Assembly: GCF_023534745.1 (NCBI RefSeq)
Contig: NZ_JAMHJQ010000008.1
Location: 423,797 to 458,991 of the forward strand
Direction: 5' to 3'
Origin: Streptomyces sp. 35G-GA-8
GTDB taxonomy: Bacteria > Actinomycetota > Actinomycetes > Streptomycetales > Streptomycetaceae
Length of the DNA stretch: 35,195 bases
Below are positions 26,871 through 32,821 of the stretch, one piece after another; positions within the stretch are counted from its first letter, which is position 1; each line of letters opens with the position of its first letter. Made by a program: the position numbers and the translations under genes. Below the pieces are notes generated by a model. It was not told the DNA's origin. It did not search any database and worked only from the letters and a program-made list of their open reading frames with translations.

Positions 26871-27682
26871 CGGGGTCCCTCCGCCACTGCACGGTCGACA
26901 TCGGCCGGGTCCAGTTCGGGTGCTCCGGCCCTGAGCCACAGAAAATACTCAACGTTTCCGGCGGGTCCCGGCAGCGGGCTGGCGGTGACTCCCCTTACCC
27001 CCAGGCCGAGTTCGCCCGCGCGCCGTGCCACGGTCCGTACGGCCTCGGCCCGCAGTTCCGGGCTCCGTACGACCCCTCCGCTGCCCAGCCGCTCCTTGCC
27101 GACCTCGAACTGCGGCTTGACCATGAGCACGAGATCGGCGTCCGGGGCGGCGCAGCCCACCAGCGCGGGCAGCACCACCCCCAGCGGGATGAACGACAGA
27201 TCCCCCACGATCAGATCCACGGGCTCCCCTTCGATCGCTTCGAGCGTCAACTCACGTACGTTCGTACGATCCTTGACGGTGACGCGTTCATCGCTCCGCA
27301 GCGGCCAGGCGAGTTGACCGTAGCCCACGTCCACGGCGACGACATGCCCGACTCCGGCCCGCAGCAGGACATCGGTGAAGCCGCCTGTCGACGCGCCGGC
27401 GTCGAGCGCCCGTCGGCCCGCGACCTCAAGGCCGAGCGGTACGAATGCCGCCAGCGCTCCCGCGAGTTTGTGCCCGCCGCGCGAGACATAGTCGGGTTCG
27501 GCGTCGTCCTCGGTGACGACGACGGCGGCGCTGGTCTCCACCTGGGTGGCGGGTTTGGTCGCGGTGGTGCCGCCCACGGTCACCCGGCCCGCGGCGATCA
27601 GCTGGCTCGCGTGCTCACGCGAGCGCGCGAGGTTACGGCGTACCAGCTCGGCATCGAGACGGCGGCGTGCCAGTCCAGCCAC
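26867..27682 (-). CDS. tlyA: TlyA family rRNA (cytidine-2'-O)-methyltransferase
   Basis: An N-terminal S4 RNA-binding domain (RRLDAELVRRNLARSREHAS) is joined to an FtsJ-like SAM methyltransferase with ALDAGASTGGFTDVLLRAG, VGDLSFIPLGVVLPAL and LMVKPQFEVGKERLG. TlyA of mycobacteria 2'-O-methylates cytidines of 16S and 23S rRNA and thereby gives capreomycin sensitivity; actinobacterial relatives are often labelled haemolysin. GTG at 27682 with AGGAG 11 nt upstream gives 271 aa. The stop overlaps nadK, and a 109-aa gene lies 36 bp upstream. Confidence 0.95.
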   Translation of the reverse strand: MAGLARRRLDAELVRRNLARSREHASQLIAAGRVTVGGTTATKPATQVETSAAVVVTEDDAEPDYVSRGGHKLAGALAAFVPLGLEVAGRRALDAGASTGGFTDVLLRAGVGHVVAVDVGYGQLAWPLRSDERVTVKDRTNVRELTLEAIEGEPVDLIVGDLSFIPLGVVLPALVGCAAPDADLVLMVKPQFEVGKERLGSGGVVRSPELRAEAVRTVARRAGELGLGVRGVTASPLPGPAGNVEYFLWLRAGAPELDPADVDRAVAEGPR

Positions 27683-27718
27683 GTTCGGTTCAGCTCCTGT
27701 GGTCGTACGCGGGAGAAG

Positions 27719-28048
27719 TCAGCGGGGCGTCGGCTGCCCCCGGGGGCCCTGCGCGTCGAGCGCGGTCAGCGCGTCGCGCAGGCCCCGGTGTACATCCTCG
27801 TACACCTCGACATGACCGTCCGCGGGGAGGTGGTCGGCGTCGGCGAGCCGGGTCAGCAGCGCGTCCACCTCGGCGTCACCGGTCGGGACCCGTTCCAGAC
27901 CGAGGGGCCGGGGTGCGGCGGGGTCGGGAGCGCCGGGTCCGGCCGCCCGGGTCTCCCGCTCCGGCTCGCTTCCCGGCTCCCGCTCGGGCCGTTCCCCGGA
28001 CCCTTGCCCGGCCCCTTGCCCGGCCGGGCCCGCCATCGAGTCGTCCAT
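27719..28048 (-). CDS. Conserved hypothetical protein upstream of tlyA
   Basis: A 109-aa protein of unknown function. The first ~45 residues are Gly/Glu/Pro/Arg-rich and probably disordered. The second half, LERVPTGDAEVDALLTRLAD to HRGLRDALTALDAQ, looks like two short helices. The ATG at 28048 has no Shine-Dalgarno but has TAGCGT 6 nt upstream, so the transcript is probably leaderless and would carry tlyA, nadK and perhaps recN. The position before tlyA matches what I recall from other Streptomyces. Confidence 0.75.
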   Translation of the reverse strand: MDDSMAGPAGQGAGQGSGERPEREPGSEPERETRAAGPGAPDPAAPRPLGLERVPTGDAEVDALLTRLADADHLPADGHVEVYEDVHRGLRDALTALDAQGPRGQPTPR

Positions 28049-28054
28049 GCCCAG

Positions 28055-28082
28055 ACGCTACCGCGAAGCACTGCGGTACCGT
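28055..28082. promoter_or_regulatory. Divergent leaderless promoters with a shared palindrome
   Basis: Only 42 bp separate the start codons at 28048 (minus) and 28091 (plus). TAGCGT (28060-28055, minus strand) lies 6 nt before the first and TACCGT (28077-28082) lies 8 nt before the second. TACCGC (28059-28064) and GCGGTA (28073-28078) form an inverted repeat that touches both -10 elements. Confidence 0.5.
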
Positions 28083-28090
28083 CGATCGCG

Positions 28091-28438
28091 ATGGCGACGA
28101 TGGAGGAGTGCCGCAGCGCACTCGACAAGCTCTCTGACAATCTGGCGCAGGCGGACGGAAAGGTCCGCACCGCGGCCGGCCTCGACCGCTCGCTCAGCTG
28201 CCACATCACGGATCTGGACGTCACATTCACCGGCAGGCTGGTGGACGGCCGGATCGTGGTGACCGACACCGTGGAGGGACCACCACCGGAGAAGGCCGAG
28301 ATCAGACTCGCCATGACGGGCGACGACCTGGTGGCGCTGGTTGACGGTGAGCTGAACTTCGCCCGTGCCTGGGGCTCAGGGCGGGTCAGGCTGGAGGCCG
28401 GTTTCCGCGATCTGCTGCGGCTGAGGGCGCTGCTCTGA
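28091..28438 (+). CDS. SCP2 sterol-binding-like domain protein
   Basis: A 115-aa protein that appears to be a single SCP2-like domain. The pattern LDRSLSCHITDLDVTFTGRL, then DGRIVVTD and AEIRLAMTGDDLVALVDGEL, ending NFARAWGSGRVRLEA, is typical of these small lipid-binding folds. The ligand is unknown. The ATG at 28091 is chosen because TACCGT sits 8 nt upstream and no Shine-Dalgarno is present; the open frame running upstream from it overlaps tlyA and the 109-aa gene and is not coding. It is divergent from the 109-aa gene and ends at a bidirectional hairpin. Confidence 0.8.
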   Translation: MATMEECRSALDKLSDNLAQADGKVRTAAGLDRSLSCHITDLDVTFTGRLVDGRIVVTDTVEGPPPEKAEIRLAMTGDDLVALVDGELNFARAWGSGRVRLEAGFRDLLRLRALL

Positions 28439-28440
28439 CC

Positions 28441-28472
28441 GATCCGTCGGGGCGGCTCCGCCTCGACGGATC
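28441..28472. terminator. Bidirectional hairpin between SCP2 and ABC ATPase genes
   Basis: Fifteen-nt arms (28441-28455 and 28458-28472) pair with one wobble around a 2-nt centre. It lies between two convergent stop codons, so it can serve both. Confidence 0.75.
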
Positions 28473-28496
28473 CGGTCCACGGGGTCCGCGCCGGGC

Positions 28497-29318
28497 CTAC
28501 TTCCCCGACGGTACGGCCACGGGCCGCCGCGCCCGCCGCCCCGCGGGCACCACCAGCGGCGTCCCGGTCTCCGGATCGTCGATGACCTGGCAGCGCAGCC
28601 CGAACACCTCCGCCACCCGCTCCGCCGTGACGACGTCCGCCGGAGCGCCCTCGGCCACGATCCGGCCCTCGCGCATCGCGATGAGATGGGTGGCGTACCG
28701 GGCGGCGTGGTTCAGGTCGTGCAGGACGACGACGAGCGTACGGCCCTGTGTCTCGTGCAACTCGGCGCAGAGGTCGAGCACATCGATCTGGTGCTGGATG
28801 TCGAGGAAGGTAGTTGGCTCGTCCAGCAGGAGCAGCGGCGTCTGCTGGGCGAGGGCCATCGCGATCCAGACCCGCTGGCGCTGGCCGCCGGACAATTCAT
28901 CGACATAGCGACCGGCGAGCCCATCGACGCCGGTCGCCGCCATCGACTCCTCGACAATCCGCTCGTCCCGCGGGGACCACTGGCGCAGCAGCCCCTGGTA
29001 CGGATAGCGGCCGCGCGCCACCAGATCGGCGACCGTGATGCCGTCGGGCGCGATGGACGACTGCGGCAGCAGCCCCAGGGTCCTGGCGACCTTCTTGGCG
29101 GGGAGGGAGTGGATGGCGCTGCCGTCCAGCAGTACGCGCCCCTCGGACGGCTTGAGCATCCGCGACAGCGCGCGCAGCAAAGTCGACTTGCCGCAGGCGT
29201 TCGGCCCCACGATCACCGTGAACGACCGGTCGGGAATCTCGACCGAGAGTTCGCGGGCGATGATCCGCTGGTCGTAGCCGAGGGTCACCGATTCCGCGGT
29301 GAGGCGCTGCGTCGTCAT
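28497..29318 (-). CDS. Siderophore ABC transporter ATP-binding protein
   Basis: A FecE/FepC-type ATPase that would energise uptake of a ferric siderophore. Walker A is IVGPNACGKSTLLRAL, the signature is ELSGGQRQRVWIAMALAQ, Walker B is PLLLLDEPTTFLDIQHQ, and the switch His is in VVLHDLNHAARYA. Length is 273 aa. The permease and binding protein are not in this window, so it probably serves a transporter encoded elsewhere. The ATG lacks a Shine-Dalgarno; TAACCT lies 6 nt upstream and is part of the iron box, so the mRNA may be leaderless and iron-repressed. Confidence 0.93.
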   Translation of the reverse strand: MTTQRLTAESVTLGYDQRIIARELSVEIPDRSFTVIVGPNACGKSTLLRALSRMLKPSEGRVLLDGSAIHSLPAKKVARTLGLLPQSSIAPDGITVADLVARGRYPYQGLLRQWSPRDERIVEESMAATGVDGLAGRYVDELSGGQRQRVWIAMALAQQTPLLLLDEPTTFLDIQHQIDVLDLCAELHETQGRTLVVVLHDLNHAARYATHLIAMREGRIVAEGAPADVVTAERVAEVFGLRCQVIDDPETGTPLVVPAGRRARRPVAVPSGK

Positions 29319-29322
29319 CGAG

Positions 29323-29341
29323 TTAGGTTAGCCTACCCTCG
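29323..29341. promoter_or_regulatory. Iron box (DmdR/IdeR operator)
   Basis: TTAGGTTAGCCTACCCTCG matches the 19-bp IdeR/DmdR consensus at 16 of 19 positions, with the left half perfect. It sits between the divergent ABC ATPase and siderophore-interacting genes and contains possible -10 elements for both: TAACCT (29330-29325, minus strand) and TACCCT (29334-29339, plus strand). Confidence 0.85.
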
Positions 29342-29377
29342 CAATCGATCTCGCAGCGGGAAAGGCGAAGAGGCCCC

Positions 29378-30316
29378 ATGACCGATGCACCCTTCCGGTT
29401 CTTCACCGTCGAGGTGCTCCGCACGGAGCGCGTCACCCCATCGATGGCGAGGGTCGTCCTCGGCGGCCCGGACCTGGCACATATGGCCACGGCCGGACGC
29501 GACCAGCGCGTCAAACTGTTCCTGCCGCGGCCCGGCGAGCGCGAACCGGTCATGCCGGACCCGGCGCGGGCCGACTGGTACGACGCCTGGCGCGAGCTCG
29601 ACCCCGGGACACGCGGCATCATGCGTACCTACACCGTGCGCGAACTGCGCCGCGAACCGGCCGAGTTGGTCATCGACTTCGCCCTCCACGGCACGGAGAG
29701 CAGCGGCCCTGAGAGCAGCGGTGTCGGCGACAACGGGGGCGGCGGCAACGGTGTCGGCGGCAACGGCGATGGCCTCGACGGCGGTTGTGGCGGTACGGCG
29801 GTGGACGCGGCGTCAGGACCCGCCACGCGCTGGGCGCGAGCGGCCCGGCCCGGCGCCCGGATCTCCGTACTGGCACCGGTCGACGAGGAGAACGCCGGCT
29901 ATGACTTCAGGCCCCCGGAGGGCACCGACTGGATCCTGCTGACCGCCGACGAGTCAGCCCTGCCGGCCATCGCCGGGATCCTGGAATCCCTGCCGCCCGG
30001 CATGCCGGCCCGGGTCTGGATCGAGGTCCATGCCCCGGCCGACCGCCAGGAACTCCCCACGAAGGCCGACGCCGAGATCGTCTGGCTCACGCGCGACCAT
30101 GACGCGCCGCCCGCCACGGCGGACGCGATCCGCGCCGCCGTTCTGCCCGGGGGCACCCCGTACGCCTGGATCGCCGGTGAGTCGGCGACCGTGAAGGCCG
30201 TACGCCGCCATCTCGTCGGCGAGCGCGGCTTCGACCGCGGAGCCGTGAAGTTCAGCGGCTACTGGCGCCGGGGTGCCTCCGAGGACCATCTGATGGCCGC
30301 CGCGGAAGAGGCGTAG
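29378..30316 (+). CDS. Siderophore-interacting protein (flavin ferric-siderophore reductase)
   Basis: A SIP-family reductase that would release iron from ferric siderophores using FAD and NAD(P)H in the cytoplasm. The FAD-binding motif is RTYTVREL, the nucleotide side has LLTADESALPAIAGIL and YAWIAGESATVKAVRRHL, and the family end motif is GYWRRGASEDHL. Residues ~105-145 are a Gly/Asn/Ser-rich stretch, ESSGPESSGVGDNGGGG and onward, inserted between the first and second halves of the flavin domain; most SIPs have a short loop there. The ATG has an AGAGG-like ribosome binding site 4 nt upstream. It shares the iron box with the ABC ATPase. Length is 312 aa. Confidence 0.94.
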   Translation: MTDAPFRFFTVEVLRTERVTPSMARVVLGGPDLAHMATAGRDQRVKLFLPRPGEREPVMPDPARADWYDAWRELDPGTRGIMRTYTVRELRREPAELVIDFALHGTESSGPESSGVGDNGGGGNGVGGNGDGLDGGCGGTAVDAASGPATRWARAARPGARISVLAPVDEENAGYDFRPPEGTDWILLTADESALPAIAGILESLPPGMPARVWIEVHAPADRQELPTKADAEIVWLTRDHDAPPATADAIRAAVLPGGTPYAWIAGESATVKAVRRHLVGERGFDRGAVKFSGYWRRGASEDHLMAAAEEA

Positions 30317-30342
30317 CCACCCGGCCCGTAGCCACCCGGCCC
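30313..30342. repeat. 15-bp tandem duplication at the SIP stop codon
   Basis: GTAGCCACCCGGCCC occurs twice, exactly head to tail (30313-30327 and 30328-30342). The first copy contains the TAG stop of the siderophore-interacting gene; the HAD stop follows at once on the other strand. Confidence 0.9.
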
Positions 30343-30343
30343 C

Positions 30344-31399
30344 TCACAGCCCCAGCTTGGCCAGTGCCTTGCCCGCGTCCCGCGCGCAGGACCCGTCACC
30401 CGCGTCCGTCCAGGCCGCCGCGCACAGCGCGCGCAGCCCGTCCAGCGCCGCGCCGTCCCCGTCGAGCACCAGCGCGCCACCGCCGACGTACGCGGTCCAC
30501 CCGCCGCACCGGAAGGCTCCCGCGCCCCCGCCGGCCCCGGTGACATCGGCGACCTCGGAGACTTCGGGCTGGCCGGTCAGCAATCCGCGCAGATCCGCGT
30601 CCACATACGTCGGCCGGTGCCGGGGCTCGGCGGCCAGCAGGCCCGCCGCGTCCGTCACACCGGTCAGGACGAGCAGCGAGTCGACCCCGCCGTTGATCGC
30701 CCCCTCGATGTCCGTGTCCAGCCGGTCCCCGACGACCAGCGCGCGCTTCGCCCCGGTCCGCAGGATCGTCTCGCGGTGCATCGGGGGCAGCGGCTTGCCC
30801 GCGACCTGCGGCTCGGCGCCCGTCGCGATCCGTACGACCTCGACCGCCGCGCCATTGCCCGGCATGATCCCCCGCGCGCTGGGGATCGTCAGATCCGTGT
30901 TGGACGCGAACCACGGGACGCCCCGGTTGATCGCGTAGCACGCCTCGGCGAACCGTCCCCACGCCAGATCGGGCCCCCCGTACCCCTGCACCACGGCGGC
31001 CGGGTCGTCATCGGCCGACTCCACCGGTTCGAGTCCGCGCTCGCGCAGCGCGATCCGCAGCCCGTCCCCGCCGATGACCAGCACCTTGGCCCCCTGCGGC
31101 AGCTGGTCGGCGATCAGCCGGGACACCGCCTGCGCCGAGGTGATCACATCGGCGGGCTCGGCCGGTACGCCGAGCTCCGTCAGATGCGCGGCGACGGTGT
31201 CCGGCGGACGGAGCGCGTTGTTGGTGACATACGCGAGCCGCATACCCGCGTCCCGGGCCGTGTTGAGCGATTCGACCGCGTACGCGATGGCCTCCCCGCC
31301 CGCGTACACGACCCCGTCGAGATCGAGCAGAGCCGTGTCGTACGCCTCGTTCAGCGCGGTCGTACTCCCGCTCGGCCTGGTCCTGCTCCGCTGGCTCAT
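30344..31399 (-). CDS. HAD superfamily (IIA) hydrolase
   Basis: A NagD/phosphoglycolate-phosphatase-like HAD-IIA enzyme. The catalytic aspartates are in TALLDLDGVVYAGGEAI, motif II is LAYVTNNALRPP, the Lys is in VAGKPLPPMH, and motif IV is ALVVGDRLDTDIEGAINGG. The IIA cap lies between motifs II and III. A C-terminal extension of about 70 residues (GGWTAYVGGGALVLDGDG onward) follows the core. The ATG at 31399 (MSQRSRTRP) has GAGGAG 10 nt upstream and gives 351 aa; 27 upstream codons overlap the DUF1015 start and are rejected. The substrate is unknown; sugar phosphates or phosphoglycolate are plausible. Confidence 0.9.
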   Translation of the reverse strand: MSQRSRTRPSGSTTALNEAYDTALLDLDGVVYAGGEAIAYAVESLNTARDAGMRLAYVTNNALRPPDTVAAHLTELGVPAEPADVITSAQAVSRLIADQLPQGAKVLVIGGDGLRIALRERGLEPVESADDDPAAVVQGYGGPDLAWGRFAEACYAINRGVPWFASNTDLTIPSARGIMPGNGAAVEVVRIATGAEPQVAGKPLPPMHRETILRTGAKRALVVGDRLDTDIEGAINGGVDSLLVLTGVTDAAGLLAAEPRHRPTYVDADLRGLLTGQPEVSEVADVTGAGGGAGAFRCGGWTAYVGGGALVLDGDGAALDGLRALCAAAWTDAGDGSCARDAGKALAKLGL

Positions 31400-31458
31400 C
31401 CGTCTTACGCTCCTCGTTCGGGTTATCCCCCGATCATCGCGCATCCCCGTACCGCACA

Positions 31459-31464
31459 TACGAT
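31459..31464 (+). promoter_or_regulatory. -10 of a leaderless DUF1015 promoter
   Basis: TACGAT lies 6 nt before the ATG at 31471 and fits TANNNT. No Shine-Dalgarno is present. Confidence 0.45.
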
Positions 31465-31470
31465 GCCCGA

Positions 31471-32748
31471 ATGAACACAACAGGTCCCGCGGACAAGGGG
31501 CTGCGGCTGATTCCGTTCCGCGGACTCCGCTATGTCCCCGAGCGGATCGGCAGTCTCTCCGCGGTGACCTCGCCGCCGTACGACGTGGTCGTCAGGCCGG
31601 ACGGGCTGCACCATCTGGAGTCGGCCGATCCGCACAACATCGTCCGGCTGATCCTGCCGCAGGCCACCACCCCCGAGTACCGCCACCGACAGGCGGCCAC
31701 GACGCTGGAACAGTGGCTGTCGGAGGGCGTCCTCGCCCCGGATCCGGAACCCGCGCTCTACGTGTACGAGCAGCGCAAGGGCGAGCTGCTCCAGCGCGGG
31801 GTGATCGGGGCCCTGGCCCTCTCCGCCCCGGCCGACGGCATCGTGCTGCCGCACGAGGACGTGATGCCGGACGTCGTCGCGGACCGCGCGGCCCTGATGC
31901 GGACGACCGCGGCGAATCTGGAACCGCTGCTCCTGACGTACCGGAACGGGGTCGAGGCGGGCGGCGCGGCAGCGGTCATCGAGCGCGCCATCCATCGCTC
32001 CCCGCTTCTCGCCACCACCACGGAGGACGGTTTCAGCCACCGGCTGTGGTCGGTCACCGACCGCGAAGACCTCACGGAGATCACCGGTGATCTCGCCCAC
32101 CACCAGGCCCTGATCGCCGACGGACATCACCGGTGGGCGACGTATCTGCGGCTGCGGGACGAGCACCCGGCCCCCGGGCCCTGGGGCTACGGTCTGGTGC
32201 TGCTGATCGACACGGCCCGATACCCCCTCCAGGTCCGCTCCATCCACCGGCTGCTGCACCGGCTGCCCGTCGACCGGGCGGTGGCCGCGCTCGCGGACTC
32301 CTTCCGGGTCCGTACGCTCGACGGGCCGCTCCCGGAGGCCCTTGACGCGCTGGCGGACGCCGCCGCCTCGGGCAACGCGTTCCTGCTCGCCGGGGACGGC
32401 CGGTTCCGGCTGATCGACCGGCCGGACCCGGGCCTGCTCGCGCGTACGGTCCCGGCCGACCGTCCGGCGGCCTGGCGGAGCCTGGACGCGACGGTCCTGC
32501 ACGCCACGCTGCTCGACCACATCTGGCGGATCCCGGACGCCCCGGAGCACATCGCCTACATCCATGACACCGAGGCGGCGGTCGGAAAGGCGGAACGCGA
32601 CGGCAGCACGGCGGTCCTGATGCACCCGGTGCACGAGGACGTCGTACGGGAACTGGCGCTCCAGGGCGTCACGATGCCGCGCAAGTCGACATCCTTCGGC
32701 CCCAAGCCGGCGACGGGGCTGGTGCTGCGGAGCCTGGCCCTCGGCTGA
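31471..32748 (+). CDS. DUF1015 family protein
   Basis: A 425-aa member of the DUF1015 family. The N-terminal PFRGLRYVPERIGSLSAVTSPPYDVV and the central LIADGHHRWATYLRLRDE motif, with its conserved Asp-Gly-His-His-Arg, are the family signatures. KSTSFGPKPATGLVLRSL closes the protein. The function is not established; I infer only that it may be an enzyme, from the conserved DGHHR. The ATG at 31471 appears leaderless. It is divergent from the HAD gene with 71 bp between starts and ends at a long palindrome. Confidence 0.88.
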   Translation: MNTTGPADKGLRLIPFRGLRYVPERIGSLSAVTSPPYDVVVRPDGLHHLESADPHNIVRLILPQATTPEYRHRQAATTLEQWLSEGVLAPDPEPALYVYEQRKGELLQRGVIGALALSAPADGIVLPHEDVMPDVVADRAALMRTTAANLEPLLLTYRNGVEAGGAAAVIERAIHRSPLLATTTEDGFSHRLWSVTDREDLTEITGDLAHHQALIADGHHRWATYLRLRDEHPAPGPWGYGLVLLIDTARYPLQVRSIHRLLHRLPVDRAVAALADSFRVRTLDGPLPEALDALADAAASGNAFLLAGDGRFRLIDRPDPGLLARTVPADRPAAWRSLDATVLHATLLDHIWRIPDAPEHIAYIHDTEAAVGKAERDGSTAVLMHPVHEDVVRELALQGVTMPRKSTSFGPKPATGLVLRSLALG

Positions 32749-32776
32749 CATCGCTCAGGGCCTGGCCCGGCATGCG

Positions 32777-32810
32777 TGTGGGCGGCACCCCGGCCGGGGT
32801 GCCGCCCACA
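32777..32810. terminator. Perfect 34-nt palindrome between convergent genes
   Basis: Two 17-nt halves (32777-32793 and 32794-32810) are exact reverse complements. It lies between the stops of DUF1015 (plus) and the RDD-TPR gene (minus), so it is most likely a bidirectional terminator. Confidence 0.85.
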
Positions 32811-32821
32811 TGTTTCGTCAC

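Noticed and set aside
26633-28438. A 601-codon plus-strand protein ending in the SCP2-like domain
   Set aside because: Only the last 115 codons resemble a known fold. The upstream part is antisense to tlyA and the 109-aa gene, and a leaderless promoter precedes 28091.
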